Source: Scalesia atractyloides (lineage: Eukaryota > Streptophyta > Magnoliopsida > Asterales > Asteraceae). Taken from it: 64,000 bases of DNA. The number at the start of each line of letters is the position of its first letter. Position 1 is the first letter of the stretch. The notes under the pieces are model-generated. The model saw only the letters and a list, made by a program, of their open reading frames with translations. It was not told the origin of the DNA and ran no database searches. The position numbers were made by a program, and so were the translations under genes. The stretch spans positions 32,687,725-32,751,724 of the forward strand of contig CAMTDV010000013.1 of NCBI GenBank assembly GCA_947069175.1, read 5' to 3'. This document shows positions 32,981 to 44,079 of this stretch, in pieces.

Positions 32981-34160
32981 CATGTACTAAACGTTTTCTA
33001 ACACGCATGTTAGAAAAAAATTGTTATAACGACACATATAGAATCGAACATTTACATAAAACATTTTCCAATGATAAAGTTTATATAAATAATCCATTTC
33101 TCATCATTTTTAATGCACACATAGGCAATTAAATATTTACATAAAACATTTCCATTCATTATGACTTATATAATGAACAATCTCTAACCTTGTATTTGTG
33201 ATACACATTTTCTAACACACATGTTAGAAAATTTAAGTCATTATATATATATATATATATATATATAACATGACCATTTTAATTTAGAAATCATAAATTA
33301 AAGTTAGTGATAAATCTCATACAACAACACCATCACCTATGGTGATTTAATTCTTGAAGCCAATCAAACATCAACTTCAATGTATGACTTTTTATTTATA
33401 AACCATGTAAAGCATTAATATGTTTATATTCACTAAAATCAATTCTACAACAAATTAATTATATATAAAACATTTCAAAGAATTTGTATTTTAACAATCA
33501 TGTTAAAATGAAAGAAATTCTAACACGCACGTTAAAAAATATTAACATTTCCACAAAATGTTAATTCGACTTGTTATAAACACATATATGGTTCAAATAA
33601 ATAAGTCATTTCTAATACACACCTTAGAAAATAAACAATTAAAAATTGCTTCCAAACAAACACTTCTCATGAATCGTTTCTAAGACGTATGTTAGAAGAC
33701 AAATGATTACAAAAATCATTTGTATTTTTATAAAAAAATGTTTCTAATACTTTTCATGAACCGTTTCTAAAATGCATGTTAGACGACAAATGATTACAAA
33801 AATCATTTGCCTTTTTTTTATAAACTGCTTCTAACACTTTTATTAGAAATAAACAATTACAAAAATTGTTATAAATCTTATCAATAAATGTGTTTTAACA
33901 TACTTGTTAGAAATAAATAATTATAGTAACCATTATCATACCAATATGATCTAAAAGCTCGTTAGAAATACATGATTACAAAAATCATTATAAGACTTAT
34001 TAGTTTATACAAAATAAACTATTTCTAACACTAAGCCGGTCCAACGCGCACGTTAGAGAATTTTAACGTTTATAAAAAAACTATGGTTTACACTAAAAGC
34101 CCGATCTAACACAAAGGTTAAAAAAATTAACGATTACAAAATCGTTTCAAAAACCAAACG
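32981..34160 (-). repeat. Double-hairpin repeat array in the element D leader
   Basis: About ten diverged units, each with a TCTAAC..GTTAGA hairpin. In most units it is followed by a second hairpin around ATTACAAAAAT. Second-stem variants are AAATGATT/AATCATTT (33700, 33790), AACAATT/AATTGTT (33852), CATGATT/AATCATT (33970) and AACGATT/AATCGTT (34121). An AT dinucleotide run (33243-33267) interrupts it. In the transcript sense it lies just downstream of the 5' LTR. Confidence 0.65.
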
Positions 34161-34384
34161 GTTGAACCAAAATTATTCGTTTTGTACCACGATATAGAAT
34201 TTAAGATTGTATCTCAATCTCAATAAATCCAAATACAACAAGTTGTACTACATACATATTTCGCAAAACAATATTTATAAGATCATAATCTCTAATTTTT
34301 TTATAAATCCTTTCGTGAACCCAAAATCCTTATAAATAAGGTTTTAAGATTGTAGCAACAATCTCACGAAATCTGTTTTAAGCT

Positions 34385-35325
34385 TGTAGGATACGGGTCA
34401 CCATTTAATAAAAAAAATATATAAATAAAAATAGTAAAGATACTCTCTTTACATATTTGGGAAATTATACTACAATACCATGAACAAAATAATATATTTG
34501 ATACAACATATGTAACTAAATTGATTCAAGCCAAAGTGTTCTACAAAAGCCTTAACCGCGTCTTCTTGTATGGTCTGTTTTGTAGTCTTCAACGAACTCT
34601 TGAATCGCGTCTCCTTGTGATCCTTTATGTGGGGTTCAACGAAGTCTTGAACCACATCTTCTTATACAATAATTTCCTACAAAATTAACAAATAAGTGTT
34701 GACGGTTGTGGCTGAGGCACGTGTTCAACACGCTTCCCTTAAAACAGGTTTCGCGCCTCTACCAAAGACGACGCGTCTGTCTCCCAGGGTACAACAGCCG
34801 AAGCAGTCTGTACTGCCGGAGATGGCCACGTGCCCGAGGTTACATCAGATAAAATTATAGTGTTAAAAGTTGTGGAAAGTATGAAAAAGAAGGTGACGAA
34901 ATCAAGTAGAGAAAACTTATCTCTCTAAATACCCAACACATGGATCTTCAAATATTTTTTTTCCAAGAACTCTTCATGTATACATGTATTTTCCTTGTAT
35001 CATATCTCATGTATTTCTCTAGTGTCCTTTGCATAAAAGACACATAGTCTTCTAAGTATCCAAGAGTCTTTTTCTAAGAGTCTCAATAATTATATACTTA
35101 AACTCTAATAAAACTTATCAATTGCCATCAATAAAACTCTACTCAAGAGTCCCACCATATGAAGAGTTAAAAGTTTCATAATTATATACTTAAACTCTAA
35201 TAAACACTATTAAAGATCATAAATAAAACTCTACTCAATAGTTTCATCATATGAAGAGTTAATTAGTAATAATAATTTCACTCAATTATTAATTAACTAA
35301 ATATTTATTCACTAATTTTCCAACA
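34385..35325 (-). repeat. Element D 5' LTR
   Basis: 941 bp, bordered by TSD TCATC on the right. No standard initiator-tRNA primer site follows it: the minus strand continues AGCTTAAAACAGATTTCG. Confidence 0.85.
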
Positions 35326-35330
35326 TCATC

Positions 35331-37288
35331 AGAGACATATGTGTATCATTTTCTATACTTTGAGGCAATTGGAAATGTTGGTTTCTAGGCCGCTCATAGG
35401 TTAACAAAAATGTGTTCAATATCATGTCTTTTATACAATTGATTTACTTTGCATTGTTAAAAACACTTCATAGGTTAACAAAAATGTGCTCTTTTTGTCT
35501 TAATTAAGATCTTTTTATAAAAGATAGTGTTCGATGAAATACAAGCGGTCTGTACCAACATTGGCAATCACGTGCTGCAACGTGCAGATAAACACCAAGA
35601 ATTTGACTATTTTTTTTTGTTAGTGGATAATATGTAACTCATCTAATCTATACTTCATACTAAAGTAAAATCACTTGCATATCATTAGGCCTACTTTATT
35701 ATATTTAGGATGGAAAACACAACACTTTTTTTTTCACTTCTTTTCTTACACGTTATTGAACTGAATTTTAATGAATCTAGACTTTCATTTTTGTGTAAAC
35801 CGGTTCTTTTTTTTACATTCATCTACCCATAATAACTCTAAACAAACCCTAAAACTCTTTCTCTTCCATTGTAAACAAGAAGGTTACTCTGCCCTTTTCA
35901 ATTCGTAATTTTCACCTATAATTTGTATGGTTTCTTTAATTGTTTTTGTTTACTTTCTTCATAGATTACGGTTTTTTCAACAACCTAGATTTATAAAAAA
36001 ACAAAGTTTCGTCGTATTCTTATTATATTTTATGAATTTGAATGTGAAAAAAGCAAGAGCATGAAAAAGGAACATTTGCATTATATGTATTCATCGAACT
36101 GAACGGCGGATCATGGCCTGTGAACCTGCAGCTAATAATCTGCTCAGATGTGGTGGCGCCGTTAGGGCAGGTTACACTGACCGGCACTTGGAATGGAACG
36201 GAAAAGGGCTAGAGTATCTAATTGAGAGTTTGATTAGAAATGTATTTTCTAGGACATGATTTCTTTTTGGGTTGTGCTTGTGTATCTGATGGCCAATGTG
36301 ATGTGCATGGGTCATGGTGGACGGACACGGGGATCAACCACCTGGCGGGGCGGTTTTTGTCCTGTAACCATCAGGACCGTAAGTCTTAATAAAATTAGTT
36401 TTTAATATTTTTCTTTCAGTTATCATAAATATTGTGACTAATAGTTGTTATTTATAATTGTTGTTGTTCCTTGCAAAAAGACAAGGGGGGAAAGCCAAAA
36501 ACCTTAAACTCGATGCAGAGTTGAGGAGAAGGGGGCGACCTTTAACCCTTACAATTGATATAAAGTGTACGTTTCATACGGTTGGTAATGCGACTATATA
36601 CATGTGGCGTAACATTCCATTAGATAGATCAGGTTCGAAGAATGTTGATCAGTTTGAGAAGACTTCCTTAGATGTGCATCTAAAGGTAAATTAACGATTT
36701 AAAAGTAAATTATATATGTTCTCTGTTGATTCCTTTTTTGCTTAACTAACTTCTTTTATTTAAATAATATTTAGTCGGCATAGAGGGAGCAAGGAACAAA
36801 GGCTTCAAAGATATGACTAAATAAAACTGGCATAAAGCTATTCGTCATTTCATATTATATATACTATGCTATTTTTAAATTAGAAGTTAGATTACCACTG
36901 TAATAAGCATAGTATTAAGAATTGCAAGATTTATGCTTTCTATTAATCTGTTATCCTTTGTTATTGGCAGTGTTTCTCAACATAACTTGTTTTCTTGGAT
37001 GGTTTGATTTATATAATTTTAGACAACCTTTTATTTTATACATTATGCATTCTAAATAAAGACCTAATAAACCATGAAATCAAACCGAAATCAAACCGTT
37101 AACGGTTTGGTTCCGATCCGGTTTTATATTTCAACTGTTTGGTTTAGTATATTAGAGAGAACAGGTATGTTAAAACCTAGCTAATGATTAGTCTTATGTT
37201 TAATTTTTTAACATTAAAACCCAGCTACCAGCTAATGCAATTTGACTAATATTTTAACTGGTCTTTTTTAATTTTTTTTGGGTTTACA
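35331..37288. other. Unassigned interval with a short open frame at 36458-36694
   Basis: The 36458 frame starts at a non-ATG codon and encodes a Lys/Arg-rich beginning, then LTLTIDIKCTFHTVGN; I do not recognise it. A comparatively GC-rich patch at 36110-36380 could be a captured gene fragment. An inverted AACCGTTAACGGTT palindrome lies near 37097. Nothing else is supported. Confidence 0.35.
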
Positions 37289-37324
37289 TATTCAAACACC
37301 CATCTGCCTATTTTCACACTTATT

Positions 37325-37585
37325 AGACGCGTCGTCTAGACCTACACGAGAGGCGTCTAGGATTCCTTTCTCCGACCACATTCCTGCCCTTGTACAATAT
37401 CAAATCAGTCACATCAGACGGGGCGGGGCGTCTAGTCCTAGATGGACCCCTTAGACGACCTACCCAAGACGGGTCATCTAGGCCTAGACGGGGCGTCTTG
37501 GAGGTTGATTTTGACCTTGGTAGTCTGCATGCATGTGAGTAAAGCAGTAAAGTGATACGCCCCGTCTAGGCCTAGACGGGGCATA
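37325..37585. repeat. Subterminal palindromic repeats, left end of the MULE
   Basis: At least four copies of CGTCTAG(G/T)CCTAGACG-like palindromes lie near 37333, 37428, 37476 and 37563. The best, at 37562-37582, has flanking CCC/GGG arms. Similar subterminal arrays serve as transposase binding sites in several DNA transposons; that role here is inference. Confidence 0.65.
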
Positions 37586-37627
37586 TATTTCTTTGTTAAA
37601 TAGAGCCATGCAGAGCATTTGATATCA

Positions 37628-39246
37628 ATGCTGGATTGCACTTCGTCGGAATTCTCTGCATCTTCTTCTTTAGCTTATATTACTCCATCGGTATCAGTCA
37701 AAGGTGGTGAAATGTCATCATACTGGGACGACAACTATTTCTTTGGGCCGTATTCTGGCGATTCATGGGTGCCCGAAGCCAATCCGGTAAAACAGCTATT
37801 AGGTTAAACTACTTGTTGTTTTAATTATTTACTAATGATGATACCGTTGTTAGGGGGAGATCGGCGTTCCCGATTCTAATGAGTAAGAGTAGGTTGTGTC
37901 AAGTGTACAAGGAAATCAAAACATATCGTTTCTAGATTTGAACGAGCATCCTCCCGTTGATGAAACATCCCATGTGGACGACTCGTACCATGTTGATGAA
38001 CCATGTTATCCTGCACAACAAGGGTTTCCAGATTATGGATACGGGTGTGAATATTCTTATGTGCAACAACACTGTTCGGATGGATACGGAGGAGACAGTT
38101 ACGAAAGTTACAATGCAACACAGTCTTTGTACGGTCAACAAGTCAATCCTGACGGTGGAGGTTATGGGCTGAGGCATCCCCGAGCGCAGGCAATCCGTAC
38201 CTCACAAAGATGGTATCAAAACTTATATATTTATGTTGGGCAGTTGAGTAAATATAAAATCTAACATAACGCTATCGATGTTACAGGTTTTTAACTCTCT
38301 AGATGAGCTAAAAACTGGGCACAGGAAACGGTAAAGGTGGATGGTTTCGTTATTGTGACTCCACGATCAAAGAAAATTGGTGGAAGGATTGGGAGGGTAT
38401 GGCTTGAATGTGACCATGGTGGTGAGCACCATACTACAACAACGGTTAGAAAAGCTGGAAGCAAGAAAACCGATTGCCTGTTTTACCTGGTGGCTGTGCG
38501 AGATCATCCGTATGAAACATGGGGGATTAAAGGGGGAAAGACTAAACATAACCACAAACTCTATGAGGACCTGTCGGCCCACGCATTTGTGCGAAGGTTT
38601 ACTCCTAACAAATACAGATTGATCGAGCAGCTGACAACTCAAAACATGGAGTAGCGCAGAATTTTTCAAACGATAAGGAAACAGTTTCCCGACATTTTCC
38701 ATGTTCAAAAAGACGTACAAAACGCAGTTCAGAAGATTAGGGCCGATCAAAGATACGGACTGACTCCCATGCAGTCGCTAGAAAACATCCTCATTACAGT
38801 CGAAGACATAGACATTTTCTGGCAGACGCTTAACTTTCAGCCATGTAAGTTGATATCGGATGACGTTGACGTGGTAGAAGAGCTGAATATTGTTTGGCAA
38901 CAGTTAGAGTCACACCCCCTGCTTAGAAAAAAAGCTTGTTGGGAAAGATTAAAGCGGTGTTGACTCCAACCAAATCTACCAAGAAACCACCGGTTGTCCA
39001 ACAAAATACTCGTGGACGGCCAACAACAAAGCAAGCACAACTTCGGTTTGACGAGCCCCCACCATAGCTCGTACGTTCCGTCCCAGGGTTCCTAACAAAG
39101 TACATACCATGCCCCCCGCCACAGCTCGTACGTTCTGTCCCAGGCCACTCAACAATCGGTCATAAAGTCTCAAAAACCCAGAGCGGGGCGAAGCCGTTTA
39201 ACGACTTCTAAACAAAGAGAGATTCGAGAATATAACGGTTTTCCGT
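37628..39246 (+). pseudogene. MULE gene 1, 5' part: FAR1-type zinc finger, DDE core deleted
   Basis: Three exons fit GT-AG introns at 37787-37853 and 38213-38286. Exon 1 starts at the ATG 37628; exon 2 encodes an acidic, Tyr/Gly-rich stretch. Exon 3 has a one-base frame change near 38318, then the FAR1/WRKY-GCM1 finger: VWLECDHGG (Cys), KTDCLFYLVAV (Cys), KTKHNHKLYE (His pair). A TAG interrupts at 38652. The next part, DIFHVQKDVQNAVQKIRAD then GLTPMQSLENIL, is the segment that in intact MULEs leads into the DDE transposase. Here it jumps at once to DIFWQTLNF and the C-terminal TRGRPTTKQAQLRF region. The catalytic domain is gone, so the protein could bind DNA but not transpose it. Confidence 0.7.
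39242..39246. repeat. Target-site duplication of element C, left
   Basis: TCCGT, identical to 48767-48771. Confidence 0.9.
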
Positions 39247-39436
39247 TGTAACATCCGTCAAAAAACGGATTTTACCAAACCCGCTCCGTTTATTAACCGA
39301 ACAATCAGTTTAAAATTTCGTGGCGTATTTAATGCCCAAATTAATTTTAAACGATACATAATTAATTATTATATTTGAATATATAATTTGTTTTTGAAAA
39401 ATTGTTTAAAATAATGAAATAAAAATTAAATGTTTC

Positions 39437-39512
39437 TGCCGGGTTTCGAACCCGGGTCAGTCAGCCGGGTCAACGACTTAACACTCAACTCTCCAACCAC
39501 TGCGCCACTAGT
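39437..39512 (-). repeat. Inverted tRNA-like module, 5' LTR of C
   Basis: The minus strand carries TGGCGCAGTGGTTGGAGAG, matching the Pol III A-box consensus, and after about 40 bases a perfect T-arm CCGGGTTCGAAACCCGG. This is the most tRNA-like of the inverted modules. Confidence 0.75.
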
Positions 39513-40208
39513 GTTTCTTGTTAATTATTAGAATCAATTAATTCATAACATGTTTTTCCGAATTCAAAACCGGCGCCCAAATTTCAGTCGTCGGAAATCC
39601 CGGCGATCTCGCGAGATTGGACGGTTTCTTTTATTCTTAACGTACACTTTAAACTCATCATCGGTTATAACCGAAGCCTGAACCCACGACACAAGCTATA
39701 CCCGCCGGAAAACGTAATGACTTTGAATCAAGTCGGAAATTGGACCAAATTCATCGATAACCTGCCTTATAAATACCTCCTCGAACCTCTGCAAGCTTTT
39801 TCGCTCAAAACCGCACCTTTACCCGATGTAATTCCATTTGCCGGAAAATTTCTGTACCTCGCCGGAAAACTGAACCCTTCACTTCTGAGCCTTACTGAAC
39901 CCCCTGAGCTTATACCGAAGTCACCCACATCCTTTTCAAGCTTGCTGAAGACTCTCTGCCGCAAGACACACGACGCCGGAATCTTTTGCTGTCACCGGAG
40001 TTTCGCCGGAGAAACAGAGGAGTCCAGTCGGTATACCTTACGCCTAATTTTTCTTTCTTTTTATTTATATCTCACCTGTAATTAACTGAAACACACTAAC
40101 AAACATGAATAAAACATCGAACCAGTCGGACTTCTGATTCTGGTTAAAATCAACGAAGAAGACGAAGTTTCTGTAATGTTTAAGTTTATTATAAATCAAG
40201 ATATAACT

Positions 40209-40798
40209 CGGGTTAGACACACAGTCCAGCGGTGGACTGTGTGCACAATAAACACGTAAACGTCTCGATTTCGAATCTTGTCCCACGCATGCTGCCTTAA
40301 TAAAAATGTCTTTTTTTGTTAACCGAACCGGAGACACACGCTGTACATGTTAAGTTTAATAATAACCGGAATAATAACCAAGATAGACACACAGTCCAGC
40401 GGTGGACTGTGTGAATGTTTAAACACACGTCACGAGTTCGAGTCCGGTCTACTGCACCGATTCGGACAATTATCTAACTTTTTAAAATAAGTCAGAAATG
40501 AGAATACTTAGTTTGTATTTAAGTATAATAAAAATCAGTTTATTTAACAAGTTGGACACACAGTCCAGCGGTGGACTGTGTGTTAACATAAACCACATGT
40601 CCCGGGTTCGAGACCTGTGGAGCGCACCGGTCCGATTCAGTAAAATCTTTTTAGAAATAAATTGATTTTCGGATTAATCTAATTAATATATAAATATAAT
40701 TAAAAACAGAAATATTTCGGGTTAGACACGTAGCTCAGTTGTTGGAGCTGCGTGCACGCGTACGGGAGGTCTCGGGTTCGAGCCTCACTCAGCGCACA
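40209..40798 (+). repeat. tRNA-like module array, 5' LTR of C (4 units, about 170-bp period)
   Basis: Units start at 40209, 40379, 40548 and 40718. The first three share CACACAGTCC / GGACTGTGTG with loop AGCGGT. The fourth has CACGTAGCTC / GAGCTGCGTG with TAGCTCAGTTG. All keep TTCGA (GGGTTCGAGCCTC in unit 4). C has one more unit than A or B. Confidence 0.82.
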
Positions 40799-41300
40799 CT
40801 TACACGCATACGAACCGGTCAAACAGTCAAGGTCAAAGGTCAACGGTCAACGGTCAAAAAAGTCAACTTTTTTTATTATTTTTATTTATTTATTTTAATT
40901 AAAAATCAATTAAAAATACTTAAAAATAACATTTTTAAGGTTAGAAAATAGCCTTAAACTCACAAAAATACACCTAACAATCCTACTAAAATGGATTAAT
41001 AAAATCCGTTTACTTACCGAAACATTATGCCATTATCTAGGTTAATTTCACTTGTGGTTAAAACCACTTCGCGTGCATTCAACATCATCAACCGAACGCA
41101 CCCACTGTGAGTGAACCTTACAACTCCCCCTTTTTAATTACACGTTTTGGGGTGTGTCATGTGTCACAAAATAATTAACTCGTTTATTTAAACTTGTGCC
41201 ATACCATATCGTAATCTAAACTTAGATAGTTTTTATTGTTGTGATTATGTATTTCATTTTGTCAACTTATATGAAATTCATTCATTAAGCCCATCAGTTC

Positions 41301-41457
41301 CTCGTGGGAGACGAGTTGAGCAACGCGTGCCTCAAAACCAATCCATCATTGTTCATGTGTGTATTATTGAGTTTATATTGTTTGTAGTTATGTCTTTCAT
41401 ATTATCATGTTTATGCAATTCATTCATTAGGCCCATCAGTTCCTCGTGAGAGACGAG
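41301..41457 (+). repeat. Two CTCGT/ACGAG hairpins, 5' LTR of C
   Basis: At 41301-41315 (loop GGGAG) and 41443-41457 (loop GAGAG), each in the context CCCATCAGTT...TTGAGCAACGCG; about 140 bp apart as a direct duplication. Confidence 0.55.
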
Positions 41458-41880
41458 TTGAGCAACGCGTGCCTCTAAACGATCCATTATTGTTCATGTG
41501 TGTATTGTTTAATATTAAATTGATTTATGAATAAGTATACATCTATTTTTACTCATGTGTGGTTGTGCACTTTATTTCATAATCAATTAAATAAACTTGT
41601 TCAAATGTTTTCCATAGGATTCACTCGCCAACTTTTTGTTGATCCAAAAACCCTTTTACACATGATACAGGTGAACAGGATGAAGCAAGGAAAACATAGG
41701 AAATGCCTAAGAAGAAAACAAAGAAGCTTAGATTGATGCTTAGGTCATGATGTAATTATGTTTGTAAATTTCCATTAAATTGTATTAATGAATATGGAAC
41801 GTTAAAATATATGTCATGAGCTTTGATGATAACCCAATCATGCCCCGATCACCTTTTCCGCTGCGGGTCGGGGTGTGACA

Positions 41881-41900
41881 GATTGGTATCAGAGCCATGA
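41881..41900 (+). other. Primer-binding site of element C
   Basis: TGGTATCAGAGCCATGA, complementary to initiator tRNA-Met. Confidence 0.88.
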
Positions 41901-42660
41901 CTATAGGGATATAGGATAGGTTATTAGACCCTTAGAGCCTATACTATAGTCTGCCTAAATTTTAATTGATTAGGTGGTTACATACAAACTTGTGATATTT
42001 ATTTGTTTCATATTTGTTTATATTTACAGTCAAACATACATACTTATATACATATTCATTATACATATATCAATGTTCATATATTCAATTCATTTTCATA
42101 CTCTCATTATTCAAAGATTTTGTTTCAATTTTCAAATCTCATCAAAGTAAGTTCTGCGACGGGCATGTAGTAACTGGAAGGGTACAAGTACCGGTAGTCG
42201 GAACGTCCTGTCTAGGTTGGCATTCGTATAAATCCAATATAACGGACCAGTTTGCCTACCTGGGGACTAACGATGAGAGTACGAAGGACCTATTAGGCCA
42301 AAGCATGCCACACCAAACGTCGTTCGAACTAACCCACTTTGAGGTGTCACCGTGTCTACACCTGGACACATTCCGAATACCATACGTTGTATACATATTT
42401 CTCGATTTTCTCCGGGTTTTAGTGTACGCAACCAGGCTAACACATGCGAACCATATGAAAAACGCGGTATTCATGGGGGCCCACATGATTACGAAGGTGA
42501 AGTATGGCGGCATGTAGGGCCTAATGGCGAGCAAAGCCCAAGACATCCTATGGATGTAGTAGATTTATTTTTCTATAATTATTTTATGAATGTTCATTCC
42601 TAGTGCGACCCATGATCCCAAAAACATCCAACTCATACTCTTGACATGTATTCCTTGTAG
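41901..42660 (+). other. Leader of element C
   Basis: Homologous to the leaders of A and B. The open frames within it are not conserved between elements. Confidence 0.6.
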
Positions 42661-44044
42661 ATGTCTTCTAACCTCACCCGTAGGAAGATGAGAGCAGGAA
42701 AAGCCCGCGAGCATGGCTGCCCTAATCGCTCAACAAATGGCTGCCGTAATACCCAACATTGTAATCCAAGTACAACAAGCACTTACCGCTAATCCTGTCA
42801 ATCAAGAAAATTAAAACGTTATCAACTCTCCCCCAAATACCACTAAATGCACCTACAAGCATTTCAAATCATGCGACCCTCCAAAATACAAAGGGACTGA
42901 AGGCGTCACCGCTCTCCTCCATTGGTTTGAAGAAATGGAGAACACTTTTCTAAATTGCGATTGCCCCGATGATCGCAAAGTGCGTTATGCTACTGGTCGT
43001 TTATATGGAATAGCACTTACTTGGTGGAATACAGAGAAGGCCAAACGAGGTGTTGAAGATGTTATGACTTTAACTTGGAATGAATTGAAGGAAATCATGA
43101 CCAGACGATTCTGCCCAAGGAGCGAAATCAAGAAATTAGAAGATGAATTTTATTCGTTGAAGCAAAAGGAAGGAGACCACACCACGTACAACAAAAGATT
43201 CCTCGAGTTACATCAAATGGTTCCCAACATGTTCACTCCCCTCTACCGTTTGATCGAGCACTACATTCGTGGTCTTCCGTCAAAGATTCAAGACTCTGTA
43301 ATAAGTACCACGCCTGCAACTTTGGAAGCAGCAATGGAGCTAGCAACAGAGCTCACCGAGAACCGAATCCGGAACAAAGACTTCACGGAGGAGAAGAAGA
43401 AGGATAAAGCATCGACTGAAACCTCCGACCACACCCAAACTGAATCCCCTTCTCAACCCAATTTTAAGAGAAAAAGAGACGGGCAACTTTTCGCTACTAC
43501 CCAACGTAATCAACCAGTTTTACACGCCATACACATCCAAGCTATCCCAATCACTCAAGTGGCACCCAACTCAACTTGCCCAAATAAGAAACCATATCTT
43601 GGACCTCACCCTCGATGCAACAACTGTTTTTATCACCATCCCCTTACCTTACCTTGTCGACTATGTGCAACTTGTGGACGCTATGGTCATTTGAGCAAGG
43701 TTTGCCGCACCTTTCAAAACCAAATCTCTCCCCCTACTCAACACATGGTCCAAACATATCAACAACCCCAATACCCCATGTTCCCATATGTTCGAGCTTG
43801 TTTCAATTGTGGCGACCCTACCCACTTTAGAAACACGTGCCCTCGATTGGTTAACATCATAAACGCTCAAGGCCAATCAAACCCAGTTAAACAAGTAAAC
43901 CAAGAAAACCCAACCGCTAGGCCACCAGCAAGATGAAGAGTCTTCAACATCAACGCCAATCCTGTAGAAGATAATGACGGCCCAAACGAAGATACCCAAC
44001 TAGTCCTCTTCACCGAAGATCCAGATTCAACTCCAATCATTTAG
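42661..44044 (+). pseudogene. Element C gag (nearly intact)
   Basis: ATG at 42661 (TTGTAGATG). A one-base change near 42713 breaks the first 17 codons from the rest, and an in-frame TAA lies at about 42811. From 42815 the frame is open for about 370 codons to a TGA at 43934-43936, and runs on in frame to the TAG at 44044. Domains: capsid region (CTYKHFKSCDPPKY, ALTWWNTEKAKRG, RRFCPRSEIKKLEDEFYSL), a Lys-rich linker, then CATCGRYGHLSKVC and CFNCGDPTHFRNTC CCHC knuckles. The final Asp/Glu-rich tail is unlike A, where protease would follow. The frame shows little decay, in keeping with the near-identical LTRs. Confidence 0.85.
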
Positions 44045-44079
44045 TTTTATGTTTTCTTTATGTTTTAGAATCATATAGA

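Larger units (their letters stand above)
29065..35330 (-). mobile_element. Element D: complete non-coding LTR element (LARD-like), with TSDs
   Basis: The LTRs are 29070-30023 and 34385-35325. Both read TG..AGGATA at the left and TTTCCAACA at the right, i.e. TGTTGGAAA...ATCCT(A/C)CA on the minus strand. TSD TCATC occurs at 29065-29069 and again at 35326-35330. The polypurine-like tract CATGTGGGGA precedes the 3' LTR (about 30024-30034). The 4.36-kb internal region has no gag or pol that I can recognise on either strand. TGTTGGAAA ends are copia-like; with no coding sequence, a large retrotransposon derivative is the best description. Confidence 0.85.
39247..41880 (+). repeat. Element C 5' LTR
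   Basis: TGTAACATCC to GGGTGTGACA. TATA at about 39767-39776 (CTTATAAATA). One inverted and four direct tRNA-like modules, a GGTCAA cluster at 40820-40866 and two CTCGT/ACGAG hairpins. Confidence 0.93.

Noticed and set aside
42014..42603. Open frames in the leader of element C
   Set aside because: Not conserved in frame in the leaders of A and B; they overlap the conserved non-coding leader.
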